Shown here: positions 7,752 through 17,189 of the stretch, in pieces
Layout: each line of letters begins with the position of its first letter
How positions within the stretch are numbered: the stretch's first letter is position 1
Source of the DNA: CALANV01 sp036381615
GTDB lineage: Bacteria; Pseudomonadota; Alphaproteobacteria; CACIAM-22H2
Length of the DNA: 64,000 nt
Direction: 5' to 3'
NCBI GenBank assembly: GCA_036381615.1
Contig: DASVCL010000031.1
Coordinates: 47,032-111,031 of the forward strand
Notes under the pieces: generated by a model
What the model was told of the DNA's origin: nothing
The model's input: the letters and a program-made list of their open reading frames with translations, nothing else
Database searches by the model: none
Made by a program: the position numbers and the translations under genes

Positions 7752-9260
7752 ATGCCATACGCCTCGCTTCGCGATTTCATCGCCCGGCTCGAGCGCGAGG
7801 GCAGCCTCGTCCGCGTCCGCGAACCGGTATCGACCGTGCTCGAGATGACCGAGATCCAGACGCGGCTGCTTGCCGAAAAGGGACCCGCCGTCCTGTTCGA
7901 GCACGCGCTGAAGGCGGACGGCACGCGATCGGGCATGCCGGTCCTGGTCAATCTCTTCGGCACGGTCGAACGCGTCGCGCTCGGCATGGACCGCACGCCC
8001 GACCGCCTGCGGGAGGTCGGCGAGACGCTCGCCTTCCTGCGTCAACCCGAACCGCCGGGCGGTTGGCGCGAGGCGCTGGAGCTGCTGCCGCTGGCCAAGA
8101 CGGTCCTGGCGATGAAGCCGAAGACGGTCGCGGCGGCGCCCTGCCACGAGGTCGTCCTGACCGGTGCCGAGATCGATCTCGGCCTGCTGCCGGTGCAGAC
8201 CTGCTGGCCGGGCGAGCCCGCGCCGCTCATCACCTGGCCGCTGGTCGTGACGCGCGGCCCCGGCAAGCGCCGCGAGGACGACTTCAATCTCGGCATCTAC
8301 CGGATGCAGGTGACGGGGCGCGACACGACGCTGATGCGCTGGCTGCGTCACCGCGGCGGCGCGCAGCACCATGCCCGCTGGTCGCGGGAGCGGCGCGACC
8401 CCCTGCCGGCGGCGGCCGTGATCGGCGCCGACCCGGGAACCATCCTCGCCGCGGTCACGCCGGTCCCGGACACGCTCTCCGAATACCAGTTTGCCGGACT
8501 GCTGCGCGGACGCCGGGTGGAGCTCGTCGACTGCAAGACCGTGCCCCTGAAGGTGCCGGCCGAGGCCGAGATCGTCATCGAGGGGCACGTATCGCTCGAC
8601 GAGTACGGCGACGAAGGGCCCTACGGCGACCACACCGGCTATTACAACGCGGTCGAGAAGTTCCCGGTCTTCCGCGTCAGCGCGATCACCATGCGGCGCG
8701 ACCCGATCTACCTTTCGACCTTCACCGGACGCCCGCCCGACGAACCCTCGGTGCTGGGCGAGGCGCTCAACGAAGTGTTCATTCCCCTCCTGCGGCAGCA
8801 ATTTCCGGAGATCGTCGATTTCTGGCTGCCGCCCGAGGGATGCTCGTACCGGATCGCGGTCGTGTCCATGCGCAAGGCGTATCCGGGCCACGCCAAGCGG
8901 GTCATGATGGGCGTGTGGTCCTATCTGCGTCAGTTCATGTACACGAAGTGGGTCATCGTCGTGGACGACGACATCGACGCACGCGACTGGAAGGACGTGA
9001 TGTGGGCGATTTCGACCCGGATGGATCCGGCCCGCGACATCACCGTGATCGAGAACACCCCGATCGACTATCTGGACTTCGCCAGCCCGGAGTCGGGCCT
9101 CGGCTCCAAGATCGGGCTCGACGCCACCGACAAGTGGCCGCCGGAGACGAAGCGGGAATGGGGAACCAGACTGCGCATGAGCGACGAGATCGTCCGGACC
9201 GTCTCCGAGAAATGGCCGCGCCTCGGCCTGCCCGGTTCAGGCAAGCCGATCTGGAAGTAA
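7752..9260 (+). CDS. ubiD: UbiD-family prenyl-FMN decarboxylase
   Basis: A 502-aa member of the UbiD family, which decarboxylates aromatic or alpha,beta-unsaturated acids using prenylated FMN supplied by UbiX. Family motifs seen are the opening FIARLEREGSLVRV, NLFGTVERVALGM, NLGIYRMQV with the nearby MRWLRHRGGAQHH, EAEIVIEGHV, DEGPYGDHTGYYN and WVIVVDDDIDARD. The E(x)nR/D...E catalytic network residues appear intact, judged by eye. The expected role is 3-polyprenyl-4-hydroxybenzoate decarboxylation in ubiquinone synthesis, consistent with ubiA nearby, but a catabolic UbiD on a different acid cannot be excluded. It starts 42 bp after the DMT transporter gene. Confidence 0.9.
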   Translation: MPYASLRDFIARLEREGSLVRVREPVSTVLEMTEIQTRLLAEKGPAVLFEHALKADGTRSGMPVLVNLFGTVERVALGMDRTPDRLREVGETLAFLRQPEPPGGWREALELLPLAKTVLAMKPKTVAAAPCHEVVLTGAEIDLGLLPVQTCWPGEPAPLITWPLVVTRGPGKRREDDFNLGIYRMQVTGRDTTLMRWLRHRGGAQHHARWSRERRDPLPAAAVIGADPGTILAAVTPVPDTLSEYQFAGLLRGRRVELVDCKTVPLKVPAEAEIVIEGHVSLDEYGDEGPYGDHTGYYNAVEKFPVFRVSAITMRRDPIYLSTFTGRPPDEPSVLGEALNEVFIPLLRQQFPEIVDFWLPPEGCSYRIAVVSMRKAYPGHAKRVMMGVWSYLRQFMYTKWVIVVDDDIDARDWKDVMWAISTRMDPARDITVIENTPIDYLDFASPESGLGSKIGLDATDKWPPETKREWGTRLRMSDEIVRTVSEKWPRLGLPGSGKPIWK

Positions 9261-9298
9261 CGAAGAAGCGACCGACCCGGGGCGCCGGGAACCGCCCT

Positions 9299-9718
9299 TC
9301 AATGCGGCGGCTTTTCGGAGAACTGAGAGGCAAGCCGCTCCGCCTCGAGAAGGACGGCGCGGATGGTCTGCGATTCCGCGATCGTGAAGACGAAGCCGAG
9401 CGGCAACCGGTTGATCAGCATGAGCGAGAGCGAGACCGATCCATCCTCCGTCACTCCCGCCTGGTGGCCGACGATGCCGAACTTCACGTCCGCGGCCGGC
9501 TTGCGGTCCAAGGTAACCGGCAGTCCCGCGGCTTCCCGCTTTTCCGTCGCACGCAGCGCCAGGGTTTGAAGATCGACGAAGATCCTGCCCATCACCTCGT
9601 AGGGAAGGACGACCTCCACCTCCCGTCCCTCGGATGTGATCGCCTTCCACCCGATATAGGAACCGTCGGGGGTCGTTCCGCTCTCGGCCGTGCCTTGGAT
9701 GATGATTTGTTCGGTCAT
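9299..9718 (-). CDS. Conserved-looking hypothetical protein
   Basis: A 139-aa soluble protein with no signal peptide or membrane segment. It begins TEQIIIQGTAESGTTPDGSY and looks predominantly beta-strand in the first half, ending with a helix (TIRAVLLEAERLASQF). No motif is recognised. The ATG at 9718 has a good ribosome-binding site (GGGAGGGACAC). Codon use matches its neighbours. It is convergent with the ubiD-family gene, 38 bp away. The 271 bp upstream, to the next gene, show no recognised element apart from two tiny overlapping open frames. Confidence 0.6.
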   Translation of the reverse strand: MTEQIIIQGTAESGTTPDGSYIGWKAITSEGREVEVVLPYEVMGRIFVDLQTLALRATEKREAAGLPVTLDRKPAADVKFGIVGHQAGVTEDGSVSLSLMLINRLPLGFVFTIAESQTIRAVLLEAERLASQFSEKPPH

Positions 9719-9989
9719 GTGTCCCTCCCTGCGATACGGCCAGAGTACGCAGCGCCACCTTTAATTGCGAGTCCGGATTCGGCAGGGACCGCTCAGCCGC
9801 GGATGCTTATCGGTCGAAGGCTGTCATGCGTCCCCACCGGTCGGTGACCGCTGACGACGGGACGAAGGAGGACATGAATATCTGGGAAGGCGGCCGATGC
9901 AGACGATCTGCAGGCGATCTTTAGTGCATCCTTTACCGTTTTGCGGTCATAATACCCTGGGTTGAGCTTCGCTCGCGTCGTAGGGTCCC

Positions 9990-10472
9990 ATGCGAAACGT
10001 CCTTCTCTGCGTGGCTGGCGCGCTCGCCGGAGCGCTCGCCGCCGTTTCCGTTCTGACCGTCTCCGTCGCCTCCCACGAGAGCCGGTTCGTACCGATGCTG
10101 GGCGACGACGTCGTCATCCACATCATGAACATCGCGCAGCGGCATCTGCCCGAGGGACGCGCCGAGGATGCAACCGCGTCGGACGACCGATCGCACCCGA
10201 TCACGCTCGAGGACGGACGCTACGTCGTCGACATCGCCGCCGCGTCGGCTGCGGCGGCCTGGTGCGGTCTCGACTGGCAGGACGGCAACTTCCGGCCGAT
10301 GATGGCGCTGGAGCGGGCGAAAGGCATCCGGACCGAACAGGCGCTCGCCTATATCGACGTCCTGCACGGCGTGGCCATGGACCTGTTCGAGACCGATCTG
10401 CGCAGCGCCGGCGCGTGCTCGGAACGCCGGCGCACCGAAGTGGCCCAGTTCATCGCCGAACGCTGGAACTGA
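9990..10472 (+). CDS. Exported or membrane-anchored hypothetical protein
   Basis: A 160-aa protein with an N-terminal hydrophobic segment (VLLCVAGALAGALAAVSVLT) acting as signal peptide or anchor. The mature part is mixed alpha/beta, with two cysteines (AAWCGLDW and GACSERR) that could be disulphide-bonded in the periplasm. No family is recognised. It starts with ATG after a weak AGGG site. It is followed after 112 bp by the bactofilin-like gene on the same strand. Confidence 0.55.
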   Translation: MRNVLLCVAGALAGALAAVSVLTVSVASHESRFVPMLGDDVVIHIMNIAQRHLPEGRAEDATASDDRSHPITLEDGRYVVDIAAASAAAAWCGLDWQDGNFRPMMALERAKGIRTEQALAYIDVLHGVAMDLFETDLRSAGACSERRRTEVAQFIAERWN

Positions 10473-10584
10473 CAACCCGGCCGCCCCCGCAGCACCTGGC
10501 CACCCCGGGCCTCCTGCCCCGTTCGCACTACGAGGTTGCGCAGAGGCAACGCGGTCCCGCACCCTGTCGGTCGAGGAGATCGCC

Positions 10585-11670
10585 ATGGAACGGATCGTGC
10601 GACGTCTTTGCCTGCTGGCCGGCCTTGCCGTGGCGCCGGCGCCGTACGGACCAGCGCACGCCGCGACGTACCGCGCGGCCCCTCAGGTCGACATCACGGA
10701 CGAAGTGCCCGGCGACGTGATCGCCGCCGGCGCCCGCGTCCGGATCGACGGGGCCGTGCGCGGCAGCGCGTTCGCGGCGGGCGCCCATGTCGAGGTGCAC
10801 GGGCGAATCCGCGACGCCGTTCGCGTCGCCGCCGGCGATCTCGCGATCGCGGCACAGATCGGCGGCGACCTGACGGCCGTCGGCGGCAACATCCGCATCG
10901 CACCCGAAACGCATGTGGCCGGAGCGGCGTGGCTTGCCGGCGGCCATGTCGAGGTCGCCGGATGGACCGCCGCCAACCTGTACGTCGCCGCCGCATCGAT
11001 CGCGGTCTCGGGCGAGATCCTCGGCGACGTCGAACTCGCCGCCCCGTCGATCATCATCGGTCCCGACACCGTCATTCGCGGCCGGCTCGTATACCGAAGC
11101 GGCACGCCGGCGCGCATCGATCCCGCAGCCCGTATCGAGGGCGGGGTCATCCGGCAGCCGGGAATCGCCATTGCCGCCCGACACTTCGTCGAAGGCGCCG
11201 TCGCGGCGCTGCGGATCGCGTGGCTGGCCGGACTTGCCGTGGTCGGCACGATGCTCGCGGTGCTGTTCCCGGCCTTCACGGCCGATGCCGCGCGCACGAT
11301 TGCACGGGCGCCGATGCGCAGCTTTCTGGTGGGGTTTGCGGTCCTGGCGGCGACGCCGGTCGCCGCCGCCCTCGCGCTCGTGTCGGTGCTCGGGATCCCG
11401 CTCGCGCTCGGGCTCCTCGTCGGCTACGGCCTGTCGCTGGTCTTCGGTTATCTGACGTCCGCCTTCTTCCTGGGCGACGCGATGCTCCGCGTCGTCCGCC
11501 GCCAAACGGCGGCAACGCCCTGGCGGCTCGGCGCGCTGATGCTCGCGCTGGTCGGGCTCGCGTTCCTGCAGTCCTTGCCCTGGTTCGGCGGGCTCGTGCT
11601 GTTCGCGGCGATCGTGTTCGGGCTCGGCGCGGCCTATGTCCAGCTTTGGGAGCGCTACACGCGCGCGTGA
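10585..11670 (+). CDS. Secreted bactofilin-like beta-helix domain with C-terminal membrane region
   Basis: A 361-aa protein with three parts: a signal peptide (residues 1-26), a domain to about residue 200 made of short repeats, and about five transmembrane helices from residue 210 to the end. The repeats have the form (V/I)xGDVxAAGAxVxIxGxVRG, for example EVPGDVIAAGARVRIDGAVR, and resemble the polymer-forming beta-helix of bactofilins. Bactofilins themselves are cytoplasmic scaffolds without membrane helices, so this is a relative with an added signal and membrane part, similar to DUF8173-type proteins. A role in envelope organisation is a guess. Confidence 0.7.
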   Translation: MERIVRRLCLLAGLAVAPAPYGPAHAATYRAAPQVDITDEVPGDVIAAGARVRIDGAVRGSAFAAGAHVEVHGRIRDAVRVAAGDLAIAAQIGGDLTAVGGNIRIAPETHVAGAAWLAGGHVEVAGWTAANLYVAAASIAVSGEILGDVELAAPSIIIGPDTVIRGRLVYRSGTPARIDPAARIEGGVIRQPGIAIAARHFVEGAVAALRIAWLAGLAVVGTMLAVLFPAFTADAARTIARAPMRSFLVGFAVLAATPVAAALALVSVLGIPLALGLLVGYGLSLVFGYLTSAFFLGDAMLRVVRRQTAATPWRLGALMLALVGLAFLQSLPWFGGLVLFAAIVFGLGAAYVQLWERYTRA

Positions 11671-11765
11671 GGGCCGGCCCCTTTCCCGGTCCGTCGCCCG
11701 CCGCAGATCAGGTGCGGAATGCTCGTCGTCGCGTCGGATCGGACCATCGGCTAGCATAGTCGCGC

Positions 11766-12611
11766 ATGGAAGATGTCCTGACCGGACATGAGGGCCTCGT
11801 CCGCGGTGGCGTCTTCGTCGGCCTGCTCGCGGCCATGGGCCTGTGGGAGACGCTGGCGCCGCGCCGTGCCCTGACGGCGCCGCGCGGATTCCGGTGGCTC
11901 AACAATCTCGCGCTCGTCGCGGTCGACGCGGCCGTTCTGCGCCTGGGATTTCCGATGCTGGCCGTCGCTTTCGCCGGCCTGGCGCAGCAACGGGGCTGGG
12001 GATTCTTCAACCATGTCGACGCACCGGGCTGGCTTGCGGCGCTCGTGTCGTTCCTTGCCCTCGACCTCGTCATCTACGCGCAGCACCGGCTGTTCCATGC
12101 CGTCCCGGCGCTGTGGCGGCTCCACATGGTCCACCATGCCGATCCGGATTTCGATGCGACCACCGGGATCCGCTTCCATCCCGTCGAGATCGCCTTGTCG
12201 ATGCTGATCAAGTTCGCGGCGGTGGCGATCATCGGCGCGCCCGCGGTCGTGGTCCTGCTGTTCGAGGTCGTGCTGAACGGCAGTTCGATCTTCAATCATG
12301 CCAATGTGCGCATTCCGCCGGCGGTCGACCGCTGGCTGCGCCTCCTGGTCGTGACGCCGGACATGCATCGCGTCCATCACTCGGTGGCCGTGGCCGAGAC
12401 CAACAGCAATTTCGGCTTCAACTTTCCGTGGTGGGACCGGTTGTTCGGCACCTACCGTGCCCAGCCGCGCGAAGGCCACGAGGCAATGACGATCGGCCTG
12501 ACGCAGTTCCAGGACCGGCGCCGCCAGGGACTGGGCTGGATGTTGATGCTTCCCGTCGTCGGCGAGACCGGCCTCTATCCCCGGCGATCCGTCCCCGATT
12601 CCGGCGGTTAA
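11766..12611 (+). CDS. Sterol desaturase / fatty acid hydroxylase family protein
   Basis: A 281-aa membrane di-iron enzyme of the fatty acid hydroxylase superfamily. The histidine boxes are in order: HRLFH, HMVHHAD, NHAN and HRVHH, interspersed with hydrophobic segments, as required for the di-iron site. Family members hydroxylate or desaturate lipids, carotenoids, sterols or ether lipids using oxygen, so the substrate here is open. It starts with ATG at 11766. It is separated from pmbA by 76 bp on the same strand. Confidence 0.85.
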   Translation: MEDVLTGHEGLVRGGVFVGLLAAMGLWETLAPRRALTAPRGFRWLNNLALVAVDAAVLRLGFPMLAVAFAGLAQQRGWGFFNHVDAPGWLAALVSFLALDLVIYAQHRLFHAVPALWRLHMVHHADPDFDATTGIRFHPVEIALSMLIKFAAVAIIGAPAVVVLLFEVVLNGSSIFNHANVRIPPAVDRWLRLLVVTPDMHRVHHSVAVAETNSNFGFNFPWWDRLFGTYRAQPREGHEAMTIGLTQFQDRRRQGLGWMLMLPVVGETGLYPRRSVPDSGG

Positions 12612-12687
12612 CGCGTCTCGGCCCGGCCGTTATAGTGCCGGCTCGTCCATCTCATCTCCCTCAACATCTGCCCAGCCGGGAGGCACC

Positions 12688-14034
12688 ATGGCCACGCTGG
12701 TCGAAAACAGCCTCGACTTCCTGACCGATCTGATCGCCCGTGCGAAACGCGCCGGCGCCGATGCCGCCGACGCGCTCTTCGTCGAAGGAACCTCGATCAG
12801 CCATGCGCGACGCCTCGGTAAGCTCGAGAAGCTCGAGCGCTCCGAAGGACAGGATCTCGGTCTGCGCGTCTTCGTCGGCAAGCGACAGGCGATCGTGTCG
12901 TCCTCCGACCGGTCGGCGCGCGCGATTGCGGAACTGGTCGACCGCGCCGTCGCGATGGCCAGGGTCGCACCGGAAGATCCGTTCTGCGGGCTGGCCGATG
13001 CCGCCGATCTCGCCCGCGACATCCCCGACCTCGACCTGTACGATCCGGTCGAGCCGAGCCCGGAAACGCTCGTCGAGCGCGCCCGCGCCGCCGAAGAGAC
13101 CGCGCTGGCCGTGCCCGGCATCACGAACTCCGAGGGCGCAGAAGCCGGCTGGGGCCGCTCCCGCGTCGCCCTTGCCGCCTCCAACGGCTTCACCGCGACC
13201 TACGCACGCTCGTCCCACAGCGTCAGCGTCTCGGTCCTGGCGGGGACCGGGACGGCGATGGAGCGTGACTACGACTTCGCGACCGCCGTCTACGGCGCCG
13301 ACCTCGAATCCGCCGAGGCCGTCGGGCGCCGCGCCGCGGAGCGCACGCTGCGTCGGCTCAATCCGCGCAAGGTCGAGACCTGCAGGTGCCCGGTCATCTA
13401 TGACCCGCGCGTATCGAACGGGTTGCTGCGGCACCTCGCCGGCGCCATTAACGGCGCGGCGATCGCGCGCGGGACGAGCTTCCTGAAGACGAAGCTCGGC
13501 CAGCCCGTCTTCCCCGAGGCGATCACCATCATCGACGATCCGTTCCGCCGTCGCGGTCTCAATTCGAAGCCGGTCGATGGCGAAGGCATCGCGCCGGTGC
13601 GGCGCGCGATCATCGACAAGGGCGTGCTCACGACCTGGCTCCTCGACCTGCGTTCGGCGCGCCAGCTCGGGCTGAAGAGCACCGGGCACGCCGCGCGCGG
13701 CACGACCGCGCCGCCGGGGCCGTCGGCCACGAATCTCTACATGGAGCCGGGCACGATTTCGCGGGACGCGCTCATCCGCAGCGTCGAGCGCGGACTCTAT
13801 GTCACCGAGTTCATCGGCATGGGCGTCAACAGCGTCACGGGCGACTACAGCCGCGGCGCGGCCGGCTTCTGGATCGAGAACGGCGAAATCGCCTATCCGG
13901 TCAGCGAGATCACGGTGGCCGGCAACCTGCTCGACATGTTCCGGAACATCACCGCGGCTGACGACCTCACCTTCCGCTACGGCATCGACGCCCCGACCAT
14001 CCGCGTCGACGGCCTGACGGTCGCCGGACGCTGA
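12688..14034 (+). CDS. pmbA: TldD/PmbA-family protein (PmbA, TldE)
   Basis: A 448-aa member of the TldD/TldE family. The TldD-TldE heterodimer is a metalloprotease that processes microcin/CcdA-type peptides; the PmbA (TldE) partner lacks the HExxxH zinc site, and none is seen here. Typical blocks are TSISHARRLGKLEKLERSEG, DLGLRVFVGKRQAIVSSSD and the C-terminal GVNSVTGDYSRGAAGFWIE. The ATG follows a GGGAGG site. The SDR gene starts 17 bp later, so the two probably form one transcript. No tldD is in the window. The yej transporter also relates to peptide/microcin uptake, but this may be chance. Confidence 0.9.
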   Translation: MATLVENSLDFLTDLIARAKRAGADAADALFVEGTSISHARRLGKLEKLERSEGQDLGLRVFVGKRQAIVSSSDRSARAIAELVDRAVAMARVAPEDPFCGLADAADLARDIPDLDLYDPVEPSPETLVERARAAEETALAVPGITNSEGAEAGWGRSRVALAASNGFTATYARSSHSVSVSVLAGTGTAMERDYDFATAVYGADLESAEAVGRRAAERTLRRLNPRKVETCRCPVIYDPRVSNGLLRHLAGAINGAAIARGTSFLKTKLGQPVFPEAITIIDDPFRRRGLNSKPVDGEGIAPVRRAIIDKGVLTTWLLDLRSARQLGLKSTGHAARGTTAPPGPSATNLYMEPGTISRDALIRSVERGLYVTEFIGMGVNSVTGDYSRGAAGFWIENGEIAYPVSEITVAGNLLDMFRNITAADDLTFRYGIDAPTIRVDGLTVAGR

Positions 14035-14051
14035 CGGCGCCGGCTCGCCCC

Positions 14052-14822
14052 ATGTCGCTCGCCGGCAAGGTCGCGGTCGTCACGGGCGCCGGCCAGGGTA
14101 TCGGCAAGGCGATCGCCCTCCGGCTCGTCGAGGCGGGCATGAAGGTCGTGATCGCGGAAAACGATGCGGAAGCGGGCCGCGAGGCCGAGGCCGAACTTCG
14201 GGGCCGGGGCGAGACGATGTTCGTGGAGACCGACGTCGCCCGCGAGGCGGACGTCAGGCAAATGATCGAGCTTGCCGAGTCACGCTTCGGCGGGATCGAC
14301 GCGCTGGTCAACAACGCAGGCATCAACATCGTGAAGCCGCTGGCCGAGCTGTCGCTCGACGAGTGGCATCGCGTGATCGACACCAATCTCACCGGGTGTT
14401 TCCTCTGCGCGAAATGCGCGGCCCCGGTCCTGCGGGCGCGCAACGGCGCGATCGTCAACATCGCGTCGACCCGGGCGCTGATGTCGGAGCCGAACACCGA
14501 GTCCTACGCCGCGTCCAAGGGCGGCATCGTCGCGCTGACGCACGCGCTGGCCGCAAGCCTGGCGCCCGACGTGCGCGTCAACTGCATCAGCCCCGGCTGG
14601 ATCGACGTGTCGAACTGGAAAAAATCCGCGAAACGGAGGCAGGCGGAACTTCGCCCCGAGGATCACGCGCAACACCTCGTCGGTCGCGTCGGCCGGCCCG
14701 AGGACGTCGCCAACCTGGTCGCATACCTGATCGGCCCCGAGGCCGGGTTCATGACCGGCGCCAACATCGTCGTCGACGGCGGCATGACACGGAAGATGAT
14801 CTACGCAGAGTCGGAGGATTGA
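14052..14822 (+). CDS. SDR-family oxidoreductase
   Basis: A 256-aa classical short-chain dehydrogenase. The Rossmann glycine motif is TGAGQGIG near the N-terminus, followed by NNAG, a serine in NIASTRALMSEPN and the catalytic pair in SYAASKGG (Tyr and Lys). IAENDAEAG after the second beta strand suggests NAD rather than NADP preference. The C-terminal motif FMTGANIVVDGGMTRKM is standard. Substrate unknown. It follows pmbA by 17 bp and is followed by a possible terminator. Confidence 0.88.
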   Translation: MSLAGKVAVVTGAGQGIGKAIALRLVEAGMKVVIAENDAEAGREAEAELRGRGETMFVETDVAREADVRQMIELAESRFGGIDALVNNAGINIVKPLAELSLDEWHRVIDTNLTGCFLCAKCAAPVLRARNGAIVNIASTRALMSEPNTESYAASKGGIVALTHALAASLAPDVRVNCISPGWIDVSNWKKSAKRRQAELRPEDHAQHLVGRVGRPEDVANLVAYLIGPEAGFMTGANIVVDGGMTRKMIYAESED

Positions 14823-14863
14823 CGACCGTCAGTGGTTCAACGGTCATCCGCGGCGGATAACTG

Positions 14864-14902
14864 CGCCCGCACGGTGGATGTCCCGGCGGGCGTTCTTGCT
14901 TC
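14864..14902 (+). terminator. Possible rho-independent terminator
   Basis: An inverted repeat CGCCCGC (14864-14870) / GCGGGCG (14886-14892) with a 15-nt loop is followed by the T-rich stretch TTCTTGCTT. It lies 41 bp after the SDR stop codon, so it would end the pmbA-SDR transcript. The loop is long for a strong terminator. Confidence 0.4.
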
Positions 14903-14977
14903 GCCCCGCGCCCGTCCGGCAGCGCCGCCGACGACACGTCCGGCCGAATTCACAAGGAGATCGGCGGCCCGAATCTG

Positions 14978-16558
14978 CTACGACCGCTCGCGCGTCGTGC
15001 TGAAGCGGATGTCCGGCCAGCGTTCCCTGGTCCAGTTGAGCTCGAAGGCGTTGCGCACCAGAAAGACGGGGGCCCCGTCCCGATCCTCGCTCATCGCACC
15101 CTGGTTCGCCTCGATGAAGCTTTTCAGCATCTTGGGGTCGTCGGCGCTGATCCAGCGCGCCGTCTCGTAGGGAGCCGGCTCGAAGCCGATCCTGATCTTG
15201 TATTCCTGCTCGATACGGGTGCCGAGCACGTCGAGCTGCAGCGGTCCGACGACGCCGACGATCCAGTCGGACCCGATCGTCGGCCGGAACACCTGCGTGA
15301 CGCCCTCCTCGGCCAGATCCTCGAGCGCACGGCGCATCTGCTTCGCGCGCATCGGGTCGTCGAGCCGCACGCGACGCAGGATTTCGGGCGCGAAGTTCGG
15401 AATGCCGGTGAAGCGGATCTCCTCGCCCTCGGACAGCGTGTCGCCGACGCGCAGCGTGCCGTGGTTGGGGATCCCGATGATGTCGCCGGGCCATGCTTCC
15501 TCGGCGAGTTCGCGATCCTGCGCGAAGAAGAAGATCGGGTTCTGTACCGCAAGCATCTTGCCGCTGCGCAGGTGCTTGAGCTTCATTCCGCGCCGGAACC
15601 GTCCCGAGCAGATGCGCACGAAGGCGATCCGGTCGCGATGGTTGGGGTCCATGTTGGCCTGGACCTTGAACACGAAGCCGGTCACCGCCGGCTCGTCCGG
15701 CGCGACGGCACGCGGCGCCGCCGGCTGGGCGCGCGGCGACGGCGCATGGGCGACCAGTCCGTCGAGCAGCTCGCGCACGCCGAAATCCTTGAGCGCGCTG
15801 CCGAAATAGACGGGTGTCAGGTGTCCCTCGAGAAAGGCCGCGACGTCGAATGACGGGCACGCCGACCGGATGAGCTCGATGTCCTCGGCGAGCTTGCCGC
15901 GCTGTTCGGCCGGCACGACGTCCTCGAGGAGAGCCGCGTGGTCGCGTGCCGCGGCCCCCTCGGCGACCGAATCGGCGAGGATCAGACGCTCGCGACGCAG
16001 GTCCCAGCAGCCGCGGAACAGACCGCCCATCCCGATCGGCCAGGTTACCGGCGCGGCGTCGAGCGCAAGGGTCTCCTGGATTTCGTCCAGAAGCTCGAAC
16101 GGGTCACGGCCCTCGCGGTCGACCTTGTTGACGAAGGTCGTGATCGGGATGTCGCGCAGCCGGCACACCTCGAACAGCTTGCGCGTCTGCGTCTCGATGC
16201 CCTTTGCCGCGTCGATGACCATGACGGCGGAGTCGACCGCCGTCAGCGTGCGGTACGTATCTTCGCTGAAGTCCTCGTGGCCCGGCGTATCGAGCAGGTT
16301 GAACACTACCCCGCCGTAGTGAAACGTCATCACGGAGCTCGTCACCGAGATGCCGCGGGCGCGCTCGATCTCCATCCAGTCCGAGCGCGTATGCCGACGC
16401 TCCTTGCGCGCCTTCACCGCGCCGGCCTCGTGGATCGCGCCGCCGAACAGCAGCAGCTTTTCCGTCAAGGTGGTCTTGCCGGCGTCGGGGTGGGAGATGA
16501 TGGCGAAGGTCCGGCGCGGCCAGGTCGCCGGCGTCCCGTTGGCATTCTCGATCGTCAT
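14978..16558 (-). CDS. prfC: Peptide chain release factor 3
   Basis: A 526-aa translational GTPase that recycles RF1/RF2 from the ribosome after termination. The G motifs are complete: AIISHPDAGKTTLTEKLLLF (G1), GISVTSSV (G2), LLDTPGHEDFSED (G3) and FVNKVDREG (G4). The characteristic RF3 block DWMEIERARGISVTSSV and the C-terminal IRFSTTRERS region follow. Full length. The ATG at 16558 is the only sensible start. It is convergent with the SDR gene. Confidence 0.96.
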   Translation of the reverse strand: MTIENANGTPATWPRRTFAIISHPDAGKTTLTEKLLLFGGAIHEAGAVKARKERRHTRSDWMEIERARGISVTSSVMTFHYGGVVFNLLDTPGHEDFSEDTYRTLTAVDSAVMVIDAAKGIETQTRKLFEVCRLRDIPITTFVNKVDREGRDPFELLDEIQETLALDAAPVTWPIGMGGLFRGCWDLRRERLILADSVAEGAAARDHAALLEDVVPAEQRGKLAEDIELIRSACPSFDVAAFLEGHLTPVYFGSALKDFGVRELLDGLVAHAPSPRAQPAAPRAVAPDEPAVTGFVFKVQANMDPNHRDRIAFVRICSGRFRRGMKLKHLRSGKMLAVQNPIFFFAQDRELAEEAWPGDIIGIPNHGTLRVGDTLSEGEEIRFTGIPNFAPEILRRVRLDDPMRAKQMRRALEDLAEEGVTQVFRPTIGSDWIVGVVGPLQLDVLGTRIEQEYKIRIGFEPAPYETARWISADDPKMLKSFIEANQGAMSEDRDGAPVFLVRNAFELNWTRERWPDIRFSTTRERS

Positions 16559-16823
16559 CGCGTCTGGTTCAGGTGTCTTCGGCTACGCTCCAAGCATGAT
16601 CCCCGCGGCCGTGCCCGACCGACGTCGCATCGCCGGGCCATGCGGCTTTGCCGTATCGCATCGTTCCGGGGAGAAACGGGGCAGGTCGCCCGTCCGTCGG
16701 GCGCCGGAGGCGGACGCTAATCGATTTTGCAGGGCCTGTGTAGCCTTCTAGAATGGTGTCGAGACGGTCGCGCCGCAACTGCCGGGGCGCCTGCCATGTT
16801 CCAGGTCAGAACGGGGGCACCGC

Positions 16824-17171
16824 ATGGGCTACGATCTCGAAAGTATTCGCGCGCGTCTGCTGCGACGCCGCGACGAGCTGGTCCAACTGGCCAAGGCCGT
16901 CGAGGACTCGCGCCGCCCGGTCGAGCTCGACCCGGCGAGCGTCGGCCATCTGTCGCGCATGGACGCGCTGCAAGCACAGGCGATGGCGATCGAGGCGGAG
17001 CGTCGGCGCACGCTCGAGCTGCGGCGCATCGAATCCGCGCTGCACCGGCTCGAGGCGGGCGACTACGGCTACTGCATGAAGTGCGGCGAGGAGATCGCGC
17101 CGAAGCGGCTCGAACTCGACCCTACCACACCCGTCTGTATCGCCTGCGCACGCGGCGAGAGTCACGCCTGA
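16824..17171 (+). CDS. TraR/DksA-family zinc-finger protein
   Basis: A 115-aa protein: a helical coiled-coil-like first half (residues 1-75, beginning MGYDLESIRARLLRRRDEL) and a C-terminal four-cysteine zinc finger, CMKCGEEI...CIACAR, with the family signature YGYCMKCGE. DksA-type proteins enter the RNA polymerase secondary channel and modulate transcription with ppGpp. This one is shorter than DksA (about 150 aa) and is closer to the short TraR/YbiI class, so regulation is expected but unproven. It has a GGGGG site before its ATG and is convergent with pheA. Confidence 0.85.
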   Translation: MGYDLESIRARLLRRRDELVQLAKAVEDSRRPVELDPASVGHLSRMDALQAQAMAIEAERRRTLELRRIESALHRLEAGDYGYCMKCGEEIAPKRLELDPTTPVCIACARGESHA

Positions 17172-17189
17172 CGCGGCCGGGCGTGCGGC

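Noticed and set aside
9874..9924. 16-codon open frame after AAGGAGG, and a 22-codon frame at 9897-9965
   Set aside because: The Shine-Dalgarno to ATG distance is only two bases and the peptides have no leader-peptide features such as repeated amino acids or attenuator stems. Could be an upstream ORF but there is no support.
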